DNA from: Pestalotiopsis fici W106-1
Taxonomy: Eukaryota > Ascomycota > Sordariomycetes > Amphisphaeriales > Sporocadaceae
DNA length: 64,000 bases
Assembly (NCBI RefSeq): GCF_000516985.1
Contig: NW_006917091.1
Coordinates: 5,576,518 to 5,640,517, forward strand
Direction: 5' to 3'
Within the stretch, counting starts at the first letter, position 1; every line of letters starts with the position of its first letter. The notes beneath the pieces were generated by a model. The model was not told where the DNA came from. It ran no database searches and saw nothing but the letters and a program-made list of their open reading frames with translations. The position numbers and the translations under genes were made by a program. Positions 12,292-23,120 of this stretch are shown one piece after another.

Positions 12292-13318
12292 GACACTGCC
12301 ATGATGATGACATGAATAAATGATAATTTGTTAGAAGGATACCCTGAAGGAGGAAAGGTTGACATGAAAGTCGTTTTGTCACTTGAGATTCGCAATGGAG
12401 ATTATTCTGGAGTCCTTCCGACCTTCCCTAGAAAACAATCACATTATGAGCTAATAAGAAGCAAACTGAGCAACTATTGCACTCACTCGCCACATGTATA
12501 GATATTAAGTCACTGTGGACGTATTCAGACGATAGAGCGCATCAGTATGATCAGGCATCCATGAAGGCTTTGACATTCATCTACAACTACAAATATCCTT
12601 GTTAGGTTACGCTTAGTAGATAAGAGCCTCATTAGGTTAGGTGATATTGGGTGATAAATACCTACGCAGCCGCAAGCGAGTATATCGATTGGCAAATACA
12701 TTGGAATCATGTCCGCATTAGACAGCGAGTGTACGAGCATCTGCGGTATGACCATATACAAGGAAATAACAGAGATAATGGAAAAGGAAAAGGGCGGGAA
12801 AACAGAGCATGCTTGGAGACTTTTGCTGAATTAGTTTATTGACACCATTGTGCAACATAGCACAACTTCAAAGGTTTCTGACACAAGAACACGGTGCCGA
12901 CTTCTTTTCCCCCTTCACTCATGATTGTAATATGCCCTTTCGAGAGCGCTCGGAATTCTCGACAACCATGAATTCTCAAAAATTGAATCCTCATACCTGC
13001 AATCCGATCTATCCAGAAGTTCTGAACACTAGTATCAGAACAAGATCAAGGATTCATTTATTCACTTTATCGGGTGCTTTGAACATCTTTATGTCGTTTG
13101 CATCACAGATGCACCTCTTGAGATGTGTGGATGCCGCCCCAATGAATTTATATAAAACTTCGCTTTGACCAATGATTTCTGCTTCTTTTCAAACAATTCT
13201 TCGGCCACCATCACAGAGCAGGACAATATTCGACAATACTGATCTCTACACTACCTGAAAGCAAACAACAAACAATACTTCATCTCTCAACAACAGCCTC
13301 TGAACAGAGCCACACAAG
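12292..13318. other. Intergenic region
   Basis: AT-rich with no supported gene. The last 120 bases are an A/C-rich leader typical of a fungal 5' UTR before the ATG at 13319. Confidence 0.55.
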
Positions 13319-16300
13319 ATGTCTTCCAGCAAGCGAGTATCGTGGGGAACCGACGTTGTCGACACGAAGACCTCGGCACCAAGCAATACTAGGCGCAACC
13401 AGGAGGGAAAGGCCAAGTAAGCAACCAATTTCCAAACTTGAAGAATTAAAACAGGAGAAGCATACTTAGAGACACACAAGTGCTCAAAGAAAAATGTTCT
13501 GCCTTTTATTTCCCATTATATATAATGGCTAACCTGAAATCAGAACCTAGAATCTGTAACGACTAGATTACGGGTTTCTAGAATAAACCTGGAGTATAGG
13601 GTATTAGGGTTTATGTTAATAGGGGATAGTAGCTTCGAAAAAAAATATTAAGCAATAAGGTTCTAAAAATAAAAGTAATTAAACTAATTTATAAATATAG
13701 TCGTTAAAGCGTATTAAATGCTTTATTTATAGGTAAAATAAATGCTTAAATTAATTATTAAAATAATAACTATTTATATAAAAAACTTTTTTATAATATA
13801 TATTTATTTATTCCTTTATTAATATTTTTTAAATTATAATATTAAGCCGATTTTATAATCTTAAAATCGATAAAATTTAATAATTCTAATAATTTATTTA
13901 TTTGGATTATTACTAAAATTATAATCCTATTAGGCAGCTGGCTAATAGCTATTAGGGATAATAGTTTTTATTTTAACCTATTTCCGGCTTTCGGTATTAA
14001 ACCTTTCCTTTTTTTTTTAAGCGCTAATATATTTATTTATTTTTATGCAAAAATATATATTCGTAATATTAGCTTTTTTTTTATATTTTTTGTTTTTCGA
14101 AAAACTTTAGGCCGTTTAAGTAGGTTATAGCGCTTATATACCGTAATTATTTTATTTCCCTTTTTTATCGTTTTTTTTTTTGCTTTATTTATAATATATA
14201 TTTATTATATTAGAATTTTTATCGGAAATAACAAAAAAACGAAAAGCTCGTAAACGAATTAAGCTTTTTAATTTTATTAAATTAAACGGTTATATTACAA
14301 ATATATTATATACGCTTTATTTTAAAAATAAGCGTTTTTGCTAAATAGCGAACGAAAAGTCGATTTATTATTTAGAATATATTACGCATTTTTTCCGAAA
14401 ATACGATAATATTTTAGTAGTTTTTATGCTTCGGAAGGTTTTAGATTAATAGCGGAAATTAAAAACCGAAAAGGAAAAAGCGAATAATAATTTTTTGGAA
14501 TTTTACGAAAAAATAGCTAAGCTTTAATTTTTTTTAGCGGCTATTATTAATCGGTTATTTCGGATTCGGAAAATTAAAGCACGAATAAAGGCTTGTAATT
14601 CCGAATTATTCGCTTATAGTATAAAGAAATTAGATAAAGAAAATAAGGTTTTTTTTATTTTTAAAAATTACGAATATTTCGTAATAAATAATTTTTAGTC
14701 GTTAAGTATTTTTAACGAGCCCGATTAGTTGGTATTCGGTTTCGGAAATAATTTTATAAATTTTAATTTTTTTATCGAAGCTAAAAGTATTAATTAAAAG
14801 CGATATAATTTTTAATATATTTTTTAGGTTTTTAAATATTTTCCTTAGGTAGGTAATTTTTTTATTTAACGTAAAATTAATATTTTCGTCCGATTTTTTT
14901 ATAATCGATAATTTTTTTAACGATATATTTTTGCTAATTTGGTTTTATTTTTAGTATTTTGTTAATTTTAGCGTTTTTTGGTATTAGTTTAAATAGTAAA
15001 ATATAAAAAGTTTTATAATTTTTTATAATTTTTAATAATTTAAATCGGTAATTAACGTTCGAAATTTTTTTATCGATTTTAAATAATTTAAATTTTTTAA
15101 AATTAAATTTATCGCTTAGTTGTTTTATTTTAATATTTTTGCGTAAAAGGTAAACCTTATTTCCTTTTTTAAAAATTAGTCTTTTAATCTTTTTTTTATC
15201 GTATTAAAATTTTATTTTTTGTTAAATAACAATAAAGGTTTTTTAAAGTTTTATTTATAAATTTTTAAATTATTTAACGCGTAAAATAATATATAATATA
15301 AATTTTTTTTTTAATAATTTTTTAATAATATCGGGTTTATACCCGTAATTAGTATAAAATAATAATATTCCGGTAGGTTTTTATATTATATTATTATACG
15401 CGAATTATACGAATAGTAATAATATAACCTAATTATTTTGTTTATAATTAACGTAATATTTAAGGTATTTTTCGAATATTTAGTTTATTTGTTTTGTTTA
15501 TTTGTTAGTTTATAGATAAAAAGCTATTAAAAGCTTATAGTCGTATTTTAGCTAATTAATAAATGATTTTTAGAATTTCGATATAAAGAGTTTATTTTTA
15601 TTTAAAATGATTTTATTTGGTAATTTATATTAATTGGCTATAATTCGAAGGAACGTATAAATTAATTTTTTTATATTATTGGCTTTTTTATATAAAAAAA
15701 AAATAAACGTATTTCGTAAATCGTTTTATAAATATTAGGATATTATTATAAAAGGTCCTAATTAAAGGTTCTTTTAAAAATAATAGCTTTATTATAAAAT
15801 TTAATATAATAAATTTTTATATTTTATTTAGCGGTAATATAGGTTATAATTTTTTATATTATTTATATCGTATTAATTTTGCTTTATTATATAAATCGCA
15901 TTTTTTAATAACTTTGCTAATATATTTGCGTAATTATAGGTAATTAAAATATTATTAAATTCGTTTGGTTATTTTAAATATTTTTTAATATTTACCGATA
16001 AGTAATTCGTAATAATTTTTAATTAGCTTTATAAGCAGTGGTTTTTTAATTTTAATTTTATCGTTATAATATTATTATCCGGGGTTATATTGTCCCGCTA
16101 GGTTATTATTTAGGTTTAGGTATTTAGCTATGCGTTTTATTTAATTATTATCGTTAATAATTTTTATGGTTATATATAAGGTTATTATTGGTATTAAATC
16201 TTTATTATTATCCGTCGAAAGGATAATATTAGTTTTTTTTAATATTTCCTGGAAATAGTTGGGTTTTCGGCTAAAAGCGTTAGCTTTTCCGTTTTCCGAT

Positions 16301-19300
16301 TTTTTGCGGTAAATAATTTTAAAGTTAAAATTTGCTAAAAATTTTATTTATTTAATTTATCGCTTATTAAATTTTTTATTAATAATAAATAAAATTAGAT
16401 TTTTATAGTCGGTATAGATTTTAATTTAATATTTAGTTCCGCTAAAATAATATTTTTATTTTTAGAATATTTCGATAATAGCTATAAGTTTTTTATTATA
16501 AATTTAGTAATTTAATTATTTTTTTGTAAATTTTTTGCTATAAAATGCAATTAGGTATAATTTCCCGTTATTATTTTTTTATATAAGTTATCCGCTTATA
16601 GCGTAATTTAAGGTATTTATTTCGATTTTAAATTTTTGTTTTAAATTTATTATACGTATTACGGGTTCGTTTATAATTCGTTTTTTAATTATTTCGAAAG
16701 CTTTTTGTGCTTCGAGTATTTAATTAAAAAATATATTTTTTTTTATTAAATACGTAAATAATACGGCGATACCTCCGAGTCCCTAAATAAATATTCGGTA
16801 AAAATTTACGAATCCTAAAAAGGATCTAATTTTTGTTACCGAGGTCGGGGTAGGCTAGTTTTTTATTATTACGATTTTAAATAGTTTTATTTTAATTTTT
16901 CCGGAGGATATTATATATTTTATAAAAATAACTTTTTTTTTATAGAATTTGCTTTTTTCGGGGTTAATTAGCAGGTTTGCGTTTTATAATTTTTATAATA
17001 TTATTTTAACGTATTATTAATATTTATTAAAATTTTTAAAGTAAATAAATATATTGTCGAGGTATATTATTACGAATTTATCGAGGTATTCTTTTAAAAC
17101 GTCGTTAATTATATTTTAAAAGCTTATTAATGCGTTAGTTAATCCGAAAGGTATAACTTTATATTTAAAATATCCGTATTTATAACGGAAAGCGATTTTT
17201 TATTTTTTTTTTTAATTCGTATTAAACCGTACGCGTTAGGTAAATTTAAAGCTATAAATTATTAGGCTTTATATAATTTATCGCGTAAATCCTTAATTAA
17301 AAGTAAAAAATATCGATTTTTAATCGTAATATTGTTAAATTTGCGGTAATTAATATAAAATTTTTATTTAGGTTTCTTATTTTTATTTTTTTTAGGTATA
17401 AAAAATATTAGGTATTTTACGGGTAAAATAAATTTTATAATTTATTTTTTTTATAGTATATCCGCTAGGTATTCCTTTAGTATCTTTTCGTATTAAGGTT
17501 TTATTAGGTATGTTAGCATAAAGTATAATTTTTTTCCTTTTTGGAAAGGTATTTTATAATTGTATTTTGTATATTTTAATAATTTTATTTTTAGTATTTT
17601 ACTAAATAAGTCGCTAAATTCCTAATATTTTTTTAGTATTTTAGTTTCGAATTTCGGCTTAATATACTTAATTATAAAGTAAAATTTAAATATTTTAGAA
17701 TTGCTTAAAGGCTCGTTTTGTCGCTTTTTAAAAGCTAACTTTTTTTTTGGTATATCCTATTAAAATTGGCCGGTATTTTAATTTATTTTAAGGTTATTCG
17801 CTTATAATTAAGGTATTTTTAGGATAATATTGTAGTTTATAATTTTTATAATATCGCACTTAAGTCTTTTTTTATAATCTTAAATATAAATTTAAATATA
17901 TATAATTTTTATATTTATTATTCCGTTTCCGTATAATATAGGTTTTTTATTAATAATATTAAATGCGTAAAGCGTTTTTTTTTGCTTTTATAATATTTAT
18001 AAAGCGTTAACGATTATTAGCGAAATAAAATTTCCTTAAGCTTTTATATTTATTAGGGTTTATATTTTCTGGTTTATAATTTTAATTTAAATCGTAAAAT
18101 ATTCGTTAATATTAATATTATTTATAGCACGTATAGATTTTTTAGTCGGGGTTTATTTTTATCGCTTTAAAAGTACCCGTAATCGTTTCCCGAATTTTTG
18201 TTAATTCGTTTATTAGCTTATCGCGTTTCGGCGGCCGTATATATATATTATTCTAATATATTTAAATTTTTTTAGTTCGTAGGGGTCGATTTCCGTATTA
18301 TTTAGATAATTCGCCGGTTTTTAGTTATATATTAAAGGTATTTCCTTATTTTTTATCGTCCTTAAAAGGCTTTTTTAGCTTTTTATATTTTTAGTATACG
18401 AAATATAAGCTAATTATAATTCTAATATAAGTTTCTCCCGTTTTTTTTATTATTTCGATAATTAGTCGTAATAATAAGTTAGCTATTAAATATATAGGTA
18501 ATTCGTATCCGTTATTTATAATTCGTATTAATTTTTCGGTATTATTGTTTTTTGGTTAGGTAGCTATAATGCGGATGCGTTTTATTGCTTTATATTTTTT
18601 AAAAAAATACTATATTTTAATTTTTTTTATTGCGTAATATTCGCAATCGTAATATAGGCATTTTTCCTATTTTTTATTTCCGTTTTTTAAATATCGGTCT
18701 AAATTTTATAATCGTATATAAAGTATTACGAATTTTCGGGGGTCGATATAACTAATCTTTATATTTTTTATTTTTCCCGCCCTAAAAAGGTAATAAATAG
18801 CGTTTTCGTTATATCGCAAAGGAAATATCCTTTTTCGGATTTTATTTTATAGGTATATATTATAATTAAGGTTAATATATCCGTATTATATTACGGTATT
18901 ATATATTAAATATATATAGGTAAGTTTTGCGTTATTTTTTATTATTGCTCTTAAGGTTCGTCGGGTTTATAAAATATTAATTTTTTTTAAAGGATTTTTG
19001 CAAATTATAATACGGTATCCTATTATTCTATTATAATAATAATTATATCGTAAACGTAACTGGTTCCGTTTTTGGATATATAATCGATAATATATTTTTC
19101 GTCGTTATTTTAGATAAATTTAACGAATTTATTTTTTTTTTGCTCGTTAAAATTTATATCGATATCGATATTTTCTTCGCAACTAAAGGTATTATTGTAT
19201 AAATTTTATTGGTTCCGGCTTTTTGCCTATTTCGTTTAATAGTATATTTCGTTTTTTAAAGTATCCGAAAATATATAATCGTTATTATTTTGGAATTGCC

Positions 19301-21408
19301 TTTATTTTCTAAAGTATACGGTCCTTTTTAGTCGTATAATTGCTAAAGTTCTCCGTTTTTAGGGGTATTATCTATTTTCGTCCTTATTGGATTTATACGT
19401 CCGATATTTATTATCGAAATATACCGTCTAGGAGAATAATTCGTAAAATATATTATCCTTTTTAATATTATTAAATTATTTTTTGCCTTTTGGTATTAGC
19501 TTAAATCCTGATTTTTTAGGTTAGCGATATTTGTTAGCGTAGTATCCTATTTTGTTGTAATTATAGTATTTAATTTTGGATTTATTTTTATATTAGGTAG
19601 CGTTAAAGTTTATTTATTTATTATAGGTTTCGTATAAGGTTTTATCGTATTAATTATTTTTAGGTTATTAGGTATTTCGTAATTTATTTATATTAACGTA
19701 ATTGCGTTAAAAACGTAGCGTAAAATAATTCCTTTTTTTTTCGTTTTATCGAGCGTATAACTAATTATCGATTTTAACGGTAAATTCGTTATATTTGCTA
19801 AATTCGGCTAATCATTTAAGGATTTTGCTAAATTCGTTTTTAATATTATTTTTAAATTTTCGATAATATAATATAATCCTAATATCGTCGGTATATTTTA
19901 TTTTGGCGATTATACGTTTAAAATCTGCCGTATAATTGGATATGGATTTTTTTTATTTAAAATTTTTAAATTTTTTTTTAGTTTATCGTTTTTCGTCCGG
20001 ATTTTAGAATAAAAATCGAAACGCTATTTCGAATCCTATATAATTTTAGAAAATATTCTAAATTTCCGCTTTATATAATTTTATTTATTATTCGTGTTTA
20101 GTTACGTTTAAAAAATAAAGTTCGAATTAAGCAAATATTCGTTTTTTAAGGTAAAACGCAATATAAAGTATTTTTTATTTTTCTATTATAAATTAGTTGC
20201 CGTAAAAAATCTGGTAAGCTCGGACCTAGGCTAAAAATCTTCGGAGTAACCCGGGGGTATTATTAAAGGCCGCTAATATATTAAATTTAAGCTTTTCGGA
20301 ATAAACTAAAATAAAAATAATATTAGCTATTTTAGCTATAGTATTATTGGAATTTTGTAATTTTTATATAATTTATCCTATTTGGGCTTTGCGCGCAAAG
20401 AAAATGGTTTCTTTTTTTTTAAATACGCGGATTTTTTTAACTAATTTTATATATTAGGTTTTCGTAAATTCGAAATTATTTTTTTTTATTTTTTGCGCAA
20501 ATAAGCGCTAAGAGTATTTGGATAAGGAAAAAAGAGTTTTTTTAGTTAACGATATTTTGCTAAATATTATTTAAGGTTTTTTTTAAAGGTAATATACCTA
20601 AATAAAAATAATTAAAATATAACGATTAGATTACGGGTTTTTAAAATAAACCTGGAGTATAAAATATTAGGGTTTATATTAATAGGGGACGGTAGCTTCG
20701 AAAGAAAATATTAAGTAATAAGGTTTTAAAAATAAAAGTAATTAAATTAATTTATAAATATAGTCGTTAAAACGTATTAAATATTTTACCTATAGGTAAA
20801 ATAGATATTTAAATTAATTATTAAGGTAATAATTGTTTATATAGGAAATTTTTTTATAATATATATTTATTTATTTTTTTATTAATATTCCTTGGATTAT
20901 AATGCTAAGCCGATTTTATAATTCTAAAATCGATAAAATTTAATAATTTTAATAATTTATCCGTTTAAATTATTGCCAAAATTATAATCTTATTAGGCAG
21001 CTGGCTAGCAGTTATTAGGGATAATAGTTCCTATTTTGACCTATTCCCGGCTTTCGGTGCTAAACCCCTTTTTTTTTTCCTTAAGCGCCAATATATTTGT
21101 TTATTTTTATGCAAGGGTGCATATTCGTAACAGAATCATCGACCCCATATGGATATAATCAAGCACATCGAACAAGATCTCAGAACTTAGTCGGGCCAGG
21201 CCCATGGACAGTGAGCAATGTTCATAACTACATTAGCAACACCAATCACTGACATGTACGGGTTTATAGGGCAGTAGCAGTACAGTCGACAAGCAATGAA
21301 ATGGCTAGAAACGCAGCGCATGCCCAGAAGTCTGCTGTTAGACAACAGGCTGCCAGGGGTTTCGACTCGGACGATGACTCGAGTTTCATTCCCAACATCA
21401 AAAGGTAG
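13319..21408 (+). CDS. Small hypothetical protein split by a retrotransposon-bearing intron
   Basis: Exon 1 is 13319-13416 (ATG to a GTAAGC donor). The proposed exon 2 is 21270-21408, after a branch-like CACTGAC and a TTATAG acceptor. The exon 1 overhang (phase 2) matches exon 2 exactly and yields an uninterrupted 78-residue hydrophilic protein starting MSSSKRVSWGTDVVDT and ending near DSDDDSSFIPNIKR. I recognise no family. Between the exons lies a complete RIPped LTR retrotransposon. Without it the intron would be about 270 nt, long for this genome, so an extra exon might exist. The end also reads AAAAG-GTAGTT, so a further downstream exon is possible. The exons themselves show no RIP-like AT drift. 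Expression across the roughly 7.9-kb intron is unproven. Confidence 0.6.
13550..13554. repeat. Target-site duplication, left copy (GAATC)
   Basis: GAATC directly abuts the left LTR and recurs immediately after the right LTR at 21133-21137. A 5-bp duplication is typical of Ty3/gypsy integration. Confidence 0.9.
13555..14068 (-). repeat. LTR (3' LTR in element orientation)
   Basis: 514 bp beginning TGTAAC and aligning end to end with 20618-21132. By eye there are about 65 differences, and every substitution I saw is a C/T or G/A transition; there is also one length difference in a T run. This is the hallmark of RIP acting independently on each copy. A purine run in element orientation (complement of about 14072-14082) sits next to it as a candidate polypurine tract. 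Confidence 0.92.
14207..14797 (+). pseudogene. Decayed antisense ORF inside the retrotransposon (Cys-cluster plus coiled-coil-like)
   Basis: One plus-strand frame, opposite to gag-pol, stays protein-like for almost 200 codons between the chromodomain end and the adjacent LTR. Its interruptions are TAA/TAG codons expected from RIP of CAA/CAG. It starts with a basic stretch (KKRKARKR). Next comes a segment in which Cys and Tyr (RIPped Cys) codons are spaced like a small zinc cluster, then a long charged helix with Leu/Ile/Arg periodicity, then an acidic Phe/Gly/Asn tail. I recall uncharacterised ascomycete proteins with this Cys-cluster plus coiled-coil layout, often repeated in genomes, but cannot verify homology here. 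The start (ATA at 14207, possibly from ATG) is a guess. Confidence 0.55.
14800..20617 (-). pseudogene. Decayed gag-pol of the Ty3/gypsy element
   Basis: Minus-strand remains of gag (zinc knuckle about 19.55 kb), protease (not resolved), reverse transcriptase/RNase H (about 16.1-17.5 kb), integrase (about 15.3-16.0 kb) and a C-terminal chromodomain (about 14.81-14.94 kb). Residues diagnostic of each domain are recognisable, but many Cys, His, Gln, Trp and Asp positions have become Tyr, stop or Asn through transitions. Exact gene ends and any gag/pol frameshift cannot be set from the mutated sequence. Confidence 0.85.
20618..21132 (-). repeat. LTR (5' LTR in element orientation)
   Basis: 515-bp partner of 13555-14068; its left edge reads TATAAC, one transition from TGTAAC, and its right edge ends CGTAACA. 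It retains more G/C at its right end than the other copy, so RIP hit the two LTRs unequally. Confidence 0.92.
21133..21137. repeat. Target-site duplication, right copy (GAATC)
   Basis: Matches 13550-13554 and marks the exact insertion point. Confidence 0.9.
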
Positions 21409-21624
21409 TTGACTCGACAGAATGTTCCTTGATCATCACATTAGTGGTATAGAGGACTACCAGAAGACATGAATTGACATCAGTAACATTATGAGTTTTT
21501 AATGATTTTCAATGCTTGTGATTAGATCCAAGTGTTTGCTAAGTAACGACCTAGGCTTGGCCCTATGTACAACTATATCATGGCACCAAAGACACAACAA
21601 ACGATGTAACCTTGTGCTATGATC

Positions 21625-22742
21625 TTACTGCAGTGCGTTGACGACGGCAGTGTATGCGGCCTTTGGGCTGTAGTTGCTGTCAAACAGGAGAGGGTTGGTG
21701 CTTGCCCTCCAAGAGTCCTTTTAAATATAATTAGCACATATTCCTTTTGGCATGAAACAAACATCGTCAAGTAAACCTACCGGGTCTCTGACGCCCCAGA
21801 CAGTAATACCAACACAGGTCGGTGTGTCAAGGCAGGCCTTGGTCACAGCAGAATAATCATTGGAAGGAGCAGTCTGGATATCCACCTCGGTAAGAGCAAC
21901 CTCCTTGACGCCGGTAGCGGCCAGGGCCTTGAGGGCCGCGGCGGCGTTGCTGCCCTGGCCGGCGCTCAGGTGGGCCTGGCTGCCAATGCCGTCAATGGGC
22001 CAGCCGGCGGCGAGCCACTTCTTGACGTGGGCCACCATGCCGTTGGTCAGCTTGGCGTACGAGGCCGAGTCGAGGTTGTAGTCGTTGATGTAGAGAATGG
22101 CGTCCGGGTCGGCCTTGCGCGCGGCCTCAAAGGCGATGCGGACAAAGTCCTCGCCCAGCACGTTGGAGAAGACGGAGCTGCGGAGGGAGCCGTCCTCGTT
22201 GAAGATTTCGTTGACGACATCCTAGTGATCTTGATTAGCAGAGAGATATGATTTTATCCATCATGGGGACAATAGTCCTGGCTACGAACCCATGCCCTGA
22301 TCTTTCCCTTGTATCTGGTCACCAAGGTTGTGACGTGGTTTTGCAGGACACTGGTCAACTTTGTCTTGTCATTGATGCTGCTGACCCAGCTGGGCAGTTG
22401 ACTGTGCCAGCAGAGTGTGTGGCCTCGGATCGTCTTGTTGTTCGTCGTGGCCCAGTTGACCAGGTAGTCACCGCCAGCAAAGTTGAAGTTGCCTTGGGAG
22501 GGCTCGGTGCTGTCCCACTTCATGCTGTTCTCGGGAGTCACTTGACCAAAGTCGGCCTGGATGACGGCTGCCGACTTGCCCGTGCTCAGACGATTCTGGT
22601 CAGTACAGGTACCGTAGTAGAGCTTGCCCTTGGCCTTGATCAGCTGGTCGATCGAGGTGGTGGACTGACGCTCTGCCAACTCGACAGCCGGAGCTGCGAG
22701 GGCTAGGAGAGGGCTCAGAAGAAGGAGTGCAGCGGTCTTCAT
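21625..22742 (-). CDS. Secreted GH10 endo-1,4-beta-xylanase
   Basis: Three exons, 22290-22742, 21781-22221 and 21625-21717, with introns of 68 and 63 nt at phase 0; 328 residues. A signal peptide ([19 protein letters not shown]) is followed by a short propeptide ending before ERQ. The mature protein is a single GH10 barrel with no carbohydrate-binding module. Family motifs include [13 protein letters not shown], the acid/base Glu156 in DVVNE formed right after intron 1, the conserved INDYN, and the nucleophile Glu263 in TEVD. The last exon supplies [13 protein letters not shown] near the C-terminus. It hydrolyses xylan backbone outside the cell. Upstream are GGCWWW-type sites listed separately. 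Confidence 0.95.
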
Positions 22743-22825
22743 GACGAAAGAGTGAATGGAGAGTTGACTGATGCTGAATGTCGTGATTCTCTGGATGGCG
22801 CCATTTCAAGGAGCATACACTTGCC

Positions 22826-22834
22826 ATATATATA
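22826..22834 (-). promoter_or_regulatory. TATA box of the xylanase gene
   Basis: A TATATATA run lies about 85 bases upstream of the xylanase ATG on its coding strand, a usual distance for a fungal TATA element. Confidence 0.5.
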
Positions 22835-22888
22835 GTAGATATTCCACACGTGGACATGGTGAAATTCTATTTTCAGTCACGTCGTATA

Positions 22889-23120
22889 GGCAAATCGTGA
22901 TACCCCTCGGACATAGGGCAGATGGCAGTGCTGCACTGCAATATCCATATTATCAATACAGTAGCAGTCAATTAATACAGCAGGGTAACTCAGATTCGGA
23001 GTTGATCAGTATGACTAGGCCATATTTAGAGTCAAGTACGCCTCAAGACGGCATTGTCCTGAAGAAAACATTCAAGAACAAGGTCAAAATAGGAAAATAC
23101 CAAGAAGTCCATAATTAGCC
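22889..23120. promoter_or_regulatory. Candidate Xyr1/XlnR sites of the xylanase promoter
   Basis: GGCAAA at 22889-22894 (plus strand) and GGCTAA at 23115-23120 (minus strand) match the GGCWWW/GGCTAA consensus of the fungal xylanase regulator. They are about 150 and 375 bases upstream of the ATG. A GTGGGG (23434-23439) matches the CreA consensus farther upstream. Short motifs like these also occur by chance. Confidence 0.35.

Larger units (their letters stand above)
13555..21132 (-). mobile_element. RIPped Ty3/gypsy chromodomain LTR retrotransposon
   Basis: A 7578-bp element with two LTRs and a 5-bp target duplication, extremely AT-rich with sharp boundaries. Read on the minus strand, decayed domains follow the Ty3/gypsy order. 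A zinc-knuckle-like unit lies near 19525-19570, with Tyr codons where Cys and His are expected. Reverse transcriptase is near 17040-17100, with an active-site box reading YLDN at 17053-17064. An integrase core is near 15600-15720, and a chromodomain-like segment near 14810-14935. Reading frames are full of TAA/TAG where CAA/CAG would stand, as expected from CpA to TpA mutation. It is certainly inactive. It lies inside the intron of a small plus-strand gene and is oriented against it. Confidence 0.93.

Noticed and set aside
13555..21132. Possibility that the AT-rich block is a centromere fragment, mitochondrial insertion or separate replicon
   Set aside because: Paired LTRs, a 5-bp target duplication, transition-only divergence and Ty3/gypsy domain order identify it as a RIPped retrotransposon.
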